DNA from: Tissierellia bacterium
GTDB taxonomy: Bacteria; Bacillota; Clostridia; Tissierellales; Tepidimicrobiaceae
Length of the DNA: 21,030 nt
Reading direction: 5' to 3'
Assembly: GCA_012798935.1 (NCBI GenBank)
Contig: JAAZMG010000139.1
Location: forward strand, 1 to 21,030
How positions within the stretch are numbered: position 1 is the first letter of the stretch; every line of letters starts with the position of its first letter. The position numbers were made by a program, and so were the translations under genes. Below, piece by piece: positions 6,727-13,256 of this stretch. The notes beneath the pieces were generated by a model that searched no databases, had not been told where the DNA came from, and saw nothing but the letters and a program-made list of their open reading frames with translations.

Positions 6727-8454
6727 CTAAGAAACTAAATCTTTAAACTGGGATTTGTATAGTTTAGCATAGATACCATCTTTACCTAGAAGTTCTTCAT
6801 GGCTTCCTTTTTCTTCAATCCCCTTATTGGTTAATACTATTATTTCATCTGCATTTTTTATTGTTGACAATCTATGGGCAATTATTAATGTTGTTCTATC
6901 TTTAGAGAGCTCTTCTAAGGATTGTTGAATTAATATTTCAGTTTCATTATCTAAAGCAGAGGTTGCCTCATCCAATATTAATATTGGAGGATTTTTTAAA
7001 AATAATCTTGCTATAGATATTCTTTGTTTCTGACCTCCCGATAATTTAACCCCTTTCTCTCCAATATAAGTATTATATCCATCAGGTAATGTGAGAATAA
7101 AATCATGTATACGGGCTTTTTTAGCAGATTCAATTATTTCTTCCTCTGATTTGGAAGGGTCTCCATAGGATATATTGTCCATTATGGTTCCAGTAAATAA
7201 AAATACATCTTGTTGGACTAAGCCAATATTTTGTCTAAGAGATTTTATTTTAATATCTTTTATATCTTTATCATCAATTAATATTGTTCCCTCATTTATA
7301 TCATAAAACCTTGGTATTAAATGACAAAGGGTTGTTTTGCCTGCTCCTGAAGGTCCTACAATGGCAACAGTTTTTCCTGGATCAATATTTAAGTTTAAAT
7401 TTGATAATACTCTATCTTCACCATTAGTATAACTAAAAGAAACATTCTCAAATTTAATATCACCAACTACATCTACAAGTTCTATAGCAACTTCTTTATC
7501 TACAATATCTGGTTTAATATTCATCACTTCCATAAATCTTTCAAAACCAGTCATTCCATCTTGGTACTGTTGCATAAAATCTGATAATCTCCTTATAGGT
7601 TGCATAAAGAAGTTCACATATAGCATATATGCAACTAAATCACCTGTATTTATAAATTTCCTATGGACGAAATAACCTCCTATACTAATTACTATTAAAT
7701 TAAGAATATTTGTCACAAGACCAATACCAGCAATGAACTCTGCCATAACTTTATAAGAAGATTTTCTCGCTTCCTTAAACTGATTATTACCTTCATTGAA
7801 TTTCTCTATTTCATAATCTTCATTGGTAAAGGATTTTGCAACCCTTATACCTGAGATACTATTTTCTAATTGAGCATTTACATTAGCTATTTTTTTTCTA
7901 ACCTGTCTAAAGGACTCCTCCATCTTTCTCCTTTTATGCATAGCAAACCAAATCATTACTGGAATGAAAGCAAATATTATTAAAGTTAATCGCCATTCTA
8001 TCCTCATTAAAAGGACAAAAGAACCCAATAACATTACCAAGGAGATAAACAAGTCCTCTGGTCCATGATGAGCAAGTTCTGTAATATCCCTTAAATCATT
8101 TACCAATCTTGACATTATATGGCCTGTTTTTGTATTATCGTAGTAGCTAAAGGGTAATGTTTGTAAATGGGAAAACAAATCCTCTCTCATATCATGCTCA
8201 ATGTAAACACCTAGAACATGCCCCCAATAGGCAACTATATAATAACTTATATATCTTAATATGAATAAAAAAATCATTACAATAGTCCATTTAAGTAAAA
8301 GATCCATTCTTCCTTCCGGTATAATAACATTGACAATATTTCTTGATACCATAGGAAATACCAAGTCAAATATTGATATTAAAAACGCAAAAAACATATC
8401 GATAAAAAACAATTTCTTATGTGGCTTATAATATGAGATAAATTTCTTTAGCAA
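6727..8454 (-). CDS. ABC-type multidrug/lipid exporter half-transporter (TMD-NBD fusion)
   Basis: The 575-residue protein has an N-terminal membrane domain of six predicted helices (about 15-290, including FFIDMFFAFLISIFDLVF and LILRY-type segments) fused to a nucleotide-binding domain. The latter has Walker A GPSGAGKTT (367-375), the Q loop QQDVF (414-418), signature LSGGQ (471-475), Walker B ILILDE (491-496, Glu496 catalytic) and the H-loop His527 (IIAHRLS). This is the MsbA/LmrA-like export class. Only one half-transporter gene is present, so a homodimer is likely. Translation starts at TTG (8454): AAGGAGG (8462-8468) is 7 bases upstream and the next methionine is residue 20. It begins 2 bases after the MarR stop, so the two are co-transcribed and the MarR protein probably controls it. 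Confidence 0.93.
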   Translation of the reverse strand: MLKKFISYYKPHKKLFFIDMFFAFLISIFDLVFPMVSRNIVNVIIPEGRMDLLLKWTIVMIFLFILRYISYYIVAYWGHVLGVYIEHDMREDLFSHLQTLPFSYYDNTKTGHIMSRLVNDLRDITELAHHGPEDLFISLVMLLGSFVLLMRIEWRLTLIIFAFIPVMIWFAMHKRRKMEESFRQVRKKIANVNAQLENSISGIRVAKSFTNEDYEIEKFNEGNNQFKEARKSSYKVMAEFIAGIGLVTNILNLIVISIGGYFVHRKFINTGDLVAYMLYVNFFMQPIRRLSDFMQQYQDGMTGFERFMEVMNIKPDIVDKEVAIELVDVVGDIKFENVSFSYTNGEDRVLSNLNLNIDPGKTVAIVGPSGAGKTTLCHLIPRFYDINEGTILIDDKDIKDIKIKSLRQNIGLVQQDVFLFTGTIMDNISYGDPSKSEEEIIESAKKARIHDFILTLPDGYNTYIGEKGVKLSGGQKQRISIARLFLKNPPILILDEATSALDNETEILIQQSLEELSKDRTTLIIAHRLSTIKNADEIIVLTNKGIEEKGSHEELLGKDGIYAKLYKSQFKDLVS

Positions 8455-8456
8455 TC

Positions 8457-8900
8457 TTAATCCTCCTTATTCAAATTGTTATATAATCTGGTTAAATTAA
8501 TCAATAGACTATCTACTTCACTTTCATTCATTGTTTGTAAGGCAACATAAGTGGCCCTACTGTTTCTCTCCTGTCTTATAGTGTCAATTAAATTTTTCCC
8601 TTCTTCTGTTATAGTAACTCTTGTCATCCTTCTATCCTGTTTATCCCCTACTCTATTGACCAGTCCTTTTTCTTCTAAACGGGATACCTTTTCTGATATA
8701 GTATTTTGTGCTTTATTAAACTTTTCAGCAATATCATTAATAGTAGGAGCCCTTTCTAAAAGGTCTATATAAATCAGTAGATGATATTGATCATAAGTCA
8801 ATCCGTATTCTTGAGCTATCTGATGCCCTTTTGTATGGATTATATTGCTACATTCTCTAATATAATTTGATATGGATTCTGACTTTTTGTACAAATCCAT
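8457..8900 (-). CDS. MarR-family transcriptional regulator
   Basis: The 147-residue protein has the MarR plan: dimerisation helices at both ends, a winged helix in the middle (TINDIAEKFNKAQNTISEKV, about 53-72) and a wing (about 85-98) with the family's D-x-R-D/R signature as DKQDRRMTRV followed by TITEEG. Members usually repress divergent or downstream efflux genes and release DNA on binding a small molecule. It is the first gene of a two-gene operon with the ABC exporter and is divergent from an MFS efflux gene. AGGAGGAG is the ribosome-binding site. A 17-bp inverted repeat overlaps the start region of its own promoter, which suggests autoregulation. The ligand is unknown. Confidence 0.93.
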   Translation of the reverse strand: MDLYKKSESISNYIRECSNIIHTKGHQIAQEYGLTYDQYHLLIYIDLLERAPTINDIAEKFNKAQNTISEKVSRLEEKGLVNRVGDKQDRRMTRVTITEEGKNLIDTIRQERNSRATYVALQTMNESEVDSLLINLTRLYNNLNKED

Positions 8901-8938
8901 AGTATCTCCTCCTAAAATAACAATTTCGGTTACCTAAT

Positions 8939-8955
8939 ATATCGTGTAGCGATAT
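8939..8955. promoter_or_regulatory. candidate MarR operator (inverted repeat)
   Basis: ATATCG and CGATAT form a perfect 6-bp inverted repeat around TGTAG, 17 bp in total. It touches the -10 box and covers the likely start point of the MarR/ABC promoter. Size and place fit a MarR-family autoregulatory operator, but binding is inferred. Confidence 0.5.
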
Positions 8956-8982
8956 TATATCATCTCTATTTCTTTTTTGCAA
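8954..8982 (-). promoter_or_regulatory. promoter of the MarR-ABC exporter operon
   Basis: On the minus strand TTGCAA (8982-8977) and a perfect TATAAT (8959-8954) are 17 bases apart, and TGA before the -10 makes it an extended -10 promoter. It is the best sigma-A promoter in the window. The leader to the ATG at 8900 is about 47 bases. Confidence 0.8.
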
Positions 8983-9004
8983 TTATCATATATAATTATA
9001 TATA
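8977..9004 (+). promoter_or_regulatory. candidate divergent promoter of the MFS gene
   Basis: The hexamer TTGCAA (8977-8982) is its own reverse complement, so it can also act as a -35 for the plus strand, with TATATA at 8999-9004 after 16 bases. A perfect TATAAT at 8991-8996 is an alternative -10 but lacks a matching -35. Either would give a short leader before 9028. Confidence 0.4.
8988..9003. promoter_or_regulatory. 16-bp AT palindrome in the MFS promoter
   Basis: ATATATAATTATATAT is a perfect palindrome of 16 bp, located over the -10 region of the divergent MFS gene. It could be a second regulator-binding site. In AT-rich DNA such palindromes also arise by chance. Confidence 0.35.
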
Positions 9005-9027
9005 GCACATAATTATAGGAGGATTTT

Positions 9028-10206
9028 ATGAATTTATTTTTAATGTTTTTTACTACATTTTTTATTCAACTTATTATTGCCATGGAAATGAACTTTATAG
9101 GCCCTTTAGCTCCTTTCTTATCCAAATATTTTAATATAAAGGATAGCTCTGTAATCTTATTTAATATAGGATTTTCTCTTGTAGGCTTGCTAGTACCAAT
9201 ATTAGGAGTTTTTGCAGATAAGTATGGAAAAAAGAAAAGTTTAATGGTGGCTTTAATCTTCTATATTAGTGGTACAATAGTAAGCGGTTTTGCTAAAAAT
9301 CCTATCATATTTGCCTTAGGTAGAATCTTCATAGGAATTGGTTACTTTTCACTCAGTGGTACAAATTTATCCTACTTAAGCGAGTTTATACCCTACAAAT
9401 CTAGGGGAAAAGCTTCCGGCATACTGAGAACAGCTTTTGGTTTTGCTATTTTATTTAGTCCTTTATATGCTGGAAATATAATAAGTAAATACAATAATTT
9501 AAGTAGGGTATACCTTCCCCTTACAATTATAGGTTTTATTTGTTTCTTATTGTTATTAAAGCTACCTGAGACAAATAAAACTCCAGAGGCAAAAATTGAT
9601 ATTAAAGAGCTGTTGATAATGTTAAAAAATCCAATAAACTATAAATCTTTATTGGTTCTATTTTTAATCCTTGCTACTCCTTCTTTATTGCTTAGCTTTT
9701 TAGGAATATATCTTTCTAATAGTTTTAACCTTGACCAAGTTCAAATCGGCTATTCATATAGTATAATTGCTTTCGGTTCAATATTAGGAATTATTTTTGC
9801 TACTTTATTTACGGATAAATTAGGAAAAGAAAAACTATCTAGGATCTTTTTTACCCTTATATTAATAGCTTTAATCCCTATAGTGTTTTTTAAATCTGCA
9901 CCTATTATCATTGGATTCTTAGTTATAATTACTATTGGCCTAGATGGAGGTTGGACAGCCTACCAAACTCTTTGCTCTGAAATAAATCCTCAAAAAAGAG
10001 GTACCTTTATGAGCTTGTTTTATACTGTAAATGCAATGGCAGTAACCTTTTATTCTACATTAGGTCCTATATTTTATCGCATAGGTGGATACAAATTTTT
10101 AGTAATCATTTCAATAATAACCACTTCTATTGCACTTAAAATACTGTATAGTTTATCCATAGAAAAGGATATAATTAATAAAAAAATATACTCCTCTAGA
10201 TTCTAG
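9028..10206 (+). CDS. major facilitator superfamily (MFS) transporter
   Basis: The 392-residue protein is almost entirely hydrophobic, with about 12 membrane helices. It carries the MFS motif A in the loop after helix 2 (GVFADKYGKKKS, 60-71) and the helix 4-5 region RIFIGIGYFSLSG followed by a charged SRGKASG loop. This is the 12-helix drug-efflux-like class; the substrate cannot be inferred. AGGAGG lies 7-8 bases before the ATG. It is transcribed away from the MarR-ABC operon and might share that regulation. Its last codons and TAG stop fall inside a terminator palindrome, and the gene overlaps the converging gene by 11 bp. Confidence 0.88.
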   Translation: MNLFLMFFTTFFIQLIIAMEMNFIGPLAPFLSKYFNIKDSSVILFNIGFSLVGLLVPILGVFADKYGKKKSLMVALIFYISGTIVSGFAKNPIIFALGRIFIGIGYFSLSGTNLSYLSEFIPYKSRGKASGILRTAFGFAILFSPLYAGNIISKYNNLSRVYLPLTIIGFICFLLLLKLPETNKTPEAKIDIKELLIMLKNPINYKSLLVLFLILATPSLLLSFLGIYLSNSFNLDQVQIGYSYSIIAFGSILGIIFATLFTDKLGKEKLSRIFFTLILIALIPIVFFKSAPIIIGFLVIITIGLDGGWTAYQTLCSEINPQKRGTFMSLFYTVNAMAVTFYSTLGPIFYRIGGYKFLVIISIITTSIALKILYSLSIEKDIINKKIYSSRF

Positions 10207-10215
10207 AGGAGTTTT
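10190..10215. terminator. bidirectional terminator containing both convergent stop codons
   Basis: ACTCCTCTAG (10190-10199) pairs with CTAGAGGAGT (10203-10212) around a 3-base loop, a 10-bp stem followed by TTTTCTATATT on the plus strand and by TATATTTTTTT on the minus strand. The MFS stop TAG (10204-10206) and the opposite gene's stop TAG (10198-10196) both lie in the stem. Confidence 0.85.
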
Positions 10216-12097
10216 CTATATTAAAATAGATTAACAAGGATATTAGATAGTGTACCATATATATAAAGGTAATCATACCTGTATCATTTAATATAAAACC
10301 TATAATCCCTGTAATAAATATTATATAGATTTCTCTTTTTAAAAGTATATCCTTTATCTTTAACAGACTTTTTAGAGAAATTATCTGTGAAACTATTACT
10401 ATGCTAAAAGGAGGTAATAAAGTAAATTTTATTAATTCCTTTACCTTAATTTTAAACATATTTACAAATTCACTTATTCCAAAATTTTTTATTCTAACTA
10501 GAAAATCTATAGCATGACTTTTCTCGTTGCTAAAATAATCAAAATACATATTTATACTAAATATTAGAAGCCCAATTAGGATTAGTAATAATATGTTTTT
10601 TATATCCCGATCTTCCCCTAATAAATTTGTATATGCCATAATTAAAAACAATACTACAGAAGTTAAAAACCCCCCAGTATTTGCACCATAATTACTAGAC
10701 AAAACTACCATATTTATTGAAAAATATAATAGGCAAACTAGATTGTCTATAAACTTATTTGGTATTAAATCCTTAACAAAAAAATAACTAATAATAGAAG
10801 TGACTAGTAAAACTCCCATTATCCCATTGTTAAATCCATAATATCTAGCACCATAAAACAAATTATTAAATCCTATATAGGAATTATATATAATCTCTGG
10901 ATAAAAAAGAATGCCAAAGATTATAAGTATATAGGTTAAAGTTGAAAATAATCCTATAGTATTTATATCCTTATCGGAAATAAACATGGTTATAATATAG
11001 GTAGTCAACATATTTATAAACAAATACAAAACAATATTTATATGTAAACTTGAAGCCCCCATTAGCAATGAAATAAGTATATTTATAACTATAAAATTGT
11101 TATAAATATTTATATCGTCAAATTTTTCTTTTTTATTCTTATATATATAATATGCAGAATAAGCTTGTATAAAATACACAATTCCGTGAAATATAGATGT
11201 AATCCATATTAAATTTATAGTCTTTTTAAATAAATTTTTAGCCTGAGCAAGATTGTTCTCCTTATCTATTATATTGATTCTATTGCCTATAGCTGAAAAG
11301 CTTTCTTCTCCATTGATAGAAAGTAATTCTACAAATATATCTTCTATGGTTATAAATCCTTCCCTTTTAGTTGAAGAACTTTTAATTAATCCTCTATTAT
11401 CACCATTCAAATATATAACAGGTGCTAAGTTTTTGTTTAAAATATACCTCATCTTATCTGAAACTTTATTAGGAATTATTATAATATTATAGTCCCTAAA
11501 TTTATCAATATATCTTTTTAAAAGATCAGCTCTGTATTTGCTTTCAGCTATCTCATAGGAAAGTACAAGTATATTAGAATCAGATAGGTGAAAATTTGTC
11601 TTTCCCATTAACCATTTTTCATCATATTTTATTTCAATTTCTCCATATTTAATATTCCCATTTTTATCTGCAGCAACAATAGCTGAGGAGTTATCCCCTA
11701 TATAGGAGAGCCCCTTATATTTTAATCTATCACCTAATATCTCTAATTCTATATTGTTATTACGTTTAGTTAAATCCTTAAGCATATTTTCAAAACCCAC
11801 TACCTTTATAGTTCCATCTTTATTTTTATAAAGGCCTTTATAAAATTCTGATTTAACCCCAACTTTTCTTCCTGTTCCAATAGAAAAATACAGACTTTCA
11901 TTATTATAAGGTCTTCTAGTTCTTAAATTCATAAATCCTATTCCAAAATCTTCATCAGAAAGGGTTTCTTCAACATTCGCCAAATCCAACTCATCTAATA
12001 AAATTAAAATAGATTTATCTTGGATAGCATAAGAAACGCTGCTAAACAAAAAAACTAAAATTAGGGCTAAAATTAGTATTATATTGTGTTTTTTCAT
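10196..12097 (-). CDS. large membrane protein with signal peptide and possible degenerate alkaline-phosphatase-like ectodomain
   Basis: The 633-residue protein starts with a signal peptide (about 1-24, ending SVSYA), continues with a soluble extracytoplasmic region (about 25-290), and then has about ten membrane helices (about 293-625). The ectodomain opens with ILILLDELDLANV, then FGIGFMNLRTRRP and FSIGTGRKVG, an order I associate with Firmicutes membrane proteins distantly related to the alkaline phosphatase/sulfatase superfamily; the usual metal ligands are not evident, so it may be non-catalytic. FILNDTGMI (about 605-613) in the last helices resembles an NDSG motif of the same group. The function is unknown. 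AAGGGTG before the ATG overlaps the stop of the small membrane protein gene 11 bases upstream, so the two are coupled. Confidence 0.7.
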   Translation of the reverse strand: MKKHNIILILALILVFLFSSVSYAIQDKSILILLDELDLANVEETLSDEDFGIGFMNLRTRRPYNNESLYFSIGTGRKVGVKSEFYKGLYKNKDGTIKVVGFENMLKDLTKRNNNIELEILGDRLKYKGLSYIGDNSSAIVAADKNGNIKYGEIEIKYDEKWLMGKTNFHLSDSNILVLSYEIAESKYRADLLKRYIDKFRDYNIIIIPNKVSDKMRYILNKNLAPVIYLNGDNRGLIKSSSTKREGFITIEDIFVELLSINGEESFSAIGNRINIIDKENNLAQAKNLFKKTINLIWITSIFHGIVYFIQAYSAYYIYKNKKEKFDDINIYNNFIVINILISLLMGASSLHINIVLYLFINMLTTYIITMFISDKDINTIGLFSTLTYILIIFGILFYPEIIYNSYIGFNNLFYGARYYGFNNGIMGVLLVTSIISYFFVKDLIPNKFIDNLVCLLYFSINMVVLSSNYGANTGGFLTSVVLFLIMAYTNLLGEDRDIKNILLLILIGLLIFSINMYFDYFSNEKSHAIDFLVRIKNFGISEFVNMFKIKVKELIKFTLLPPFSIVIVSQIISLKSLLKIKDILLKREIYIIFITGIIGFILNDTGMITFIYMVHYLISLLIYFNIENSSRI

Positions 12098-12108
12098 AAG
12101 AACACCCT

Positions 12109-12315
12109 TTAATAAATAATGTAATTAATTATACAAAATATACCTAAAATTATTGAAAATATGCCTAATAAATTTTTATATTTATTTATATTATTATATT
12201 GATCTAATGTTTTTTCCTCTATATTTCTTTCATTGCCAACTTTTTTGATTGTATATTTTTGACTAAATATAACCAAAAACCCTAATAATAAAAATAATAC
12301 TCCTATTACTAACAA
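12109..12315 (-). CDS. small two-helix membrane protein, unknown function
   Basis: The 68-residue product has two hydrophobic helices (about 2-18 and 49-67) separated by a polar lysine/asparagine-rich loop of about 30 residues, which would be cytoplasmic or external depending on orientation. I do not recognise the family. Translation starts at TTG (12315), supported by GAGGTG 6 bases upstream; an alternative GTG runs straight into a TAG. The stop codon overlaps the ribosome-binding site of the 633-residue membrane protein gene. The pair probably act in the same membrane process. Confidence 0.65.
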   Translation of the reverse strand: MLVIGVLFLLLGFLVIFSQKYTIKKVGNERNIEEKTLDQYNNINKYKNLLGIFSIILGIFCIINYIIY

Positions 12316-12359
12316 CTATAACACCTCATCTAATTAATTATTATTAATATATCTATTCT

Positions 12360-12379
12360 TTACAACTTCTTAGTTGTAA
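12360..12379. other. stem-loop downstream of the hydrolase gene
   Basis: TTACAACT and AGTTGTAA form a perfect 8-bp stem with a 4-base loop. There is no run of T on either side, so it is not a typical intrinsic terminator. On the minus strand TTGTAA at its end could also be a weak -35 for the small membrane protein gene, with AATAAT 17 bases later. The 89-base gap it lies in is the largest in the right-hand gene block. Confidence 0.35.
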
Positions 12380-12404
12380 TCTACTTATTAAGCTTTATAA
12401 ATTT

Positions 12405-13244
12405 CTAAAAAAGATATTCCATAGGGTAACTATTTGTTTTTTTATAAATCCAGTTTATCATATCAGATAGAACTTTATCTTTTTCCTTTTCATTTAATAT
12501 TTCATGATAAAGATCATCATAAATTTTTATTTCCTTCTTGTCCGAAGAAATACTATTATATAAATATATAGCAATTTCCTTTGGGACAATTTTATCCTTT
12601 TCACCATGAGTGATTAAACAAGGATAATTATATTTTTCTATATTCTCTTCAATCCAATCCACACCTTTTACTAAAAACTGTACATATAAATTTAATGTAA
12701 CCTGTTCCAATACTAGAGGGTCTTTTTCATAATCTTCTACAACACTACATACATCCTTGGATAATTGGTTTTTTATCTTCATCTTTGGTAAAAATATATT
12801 AATAAGTTTATATAAATCTCCTTTGATTCCCTCAACCTGAGGTAGTCTTTTTACTGCCGCTCCTGAAAAAATTTGCCCTTCTAATCTACTAGGATATTTA
12901 ATCCCGTATAGACAAGTAATAAACCCTCCCATATTATGTCCCAGCATAAATAGAGGCATTTCAGGGTATTCTTCTTTTGCTAAACTTACCATTTCATCTC
13001 CATCATTAACAAAATCCATAAAACTTTTAATATCCCCTTTTTTAGATTTGCTTCTTCCATGACCCCTTAAATCATATCTATAAACTCCAATTTTCTCTTG
13101 ATTAAATTTTTTTGTCACATAATCATATCTATCACAATGTTCTGCAAATCCGTGGTTTATAATTATATTAGCAATTGCCCCTTCAGGTATATCCCTTTTA
13201 TAAAAGAGCTTTATTCCATCTCTACATTCTAAAAAATTCTCCAT
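12405..13244 (-). CDS. alpha/beta hydrolase, monoacylglycerol-lipase-like, with Asn in place of the nucleophile Ser
   Basis: The 279-residue protein matches the Hydrolase_4/lysophospholipase group: NHGFAEHCDRY (30-40, oxyanion region), YDLRGHGRS (57-65), the nucleophile elbow LGHNMGG (101-107), GEKDKIVP (214-221, acid Asp217) and YHEILNE (246-252, His247). The elbow normally reads GHSMGG; here residue 104 is Asn (codon AAT, 12935-12933), one base from AGT. The acid and base are kept, so loss of hydrolysis or a changed activity is likely if the base is right. I set the start at 13244: AGGAGG is 6 bases upstream and the family's conserved N-terminus begins there, whereas a start at 13355 would add 37 residues that only read through addA. 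It follows addA by 10 bases and closes the nagZ-addBA operon. Confidence 0.88.
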   Translation of the reverse strand: MENFLECRDGIKLFYKRDIPEGAIANIIINHGFAEHCDRYDYVTKKFNQEKIGVYRYDLRGHGRSKSKKGDIKSFMDFVNDGDEMVSLAKEEYPEMPLFMLGHNMGGFITCLYGIKYPSRLEGQIFSGAAVKRLPQVEGIKGDLYKLINIFLPKMKIKNQLSKDVCSVVEDYEKDPLVLEQVTLNLYVQFLVKGVDWIEENIEKYNYPCLITHGEKDKIVPKEIAIYLYNSISSDKKEIKIYDDLYHEILNEKEKDKVLSDMINWIYKKTNSYPMEYLF

Positions 13245-13250
13245 TCCAAT

Positions 13251-13256
13251 CCTCCT
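13251..13256 (-). promoter_or_regulatory. ribosome-binding site that sets the hydrolase start
   Basis: AGGAGG lies 6 bases before the ATG at 13244 and overlaps the addA TAG stop (13257-13255), indicating coupled translation and deciding against the longer frame starting inside addA. Confidence 0.8.

Noticed and set aside
12360..12379. Intrinsic terminator after the hydrolase gene
   Set aside because: The 8-bp stem is perfect but has no T-rich tail in either direction; kept only as a stem-loop.
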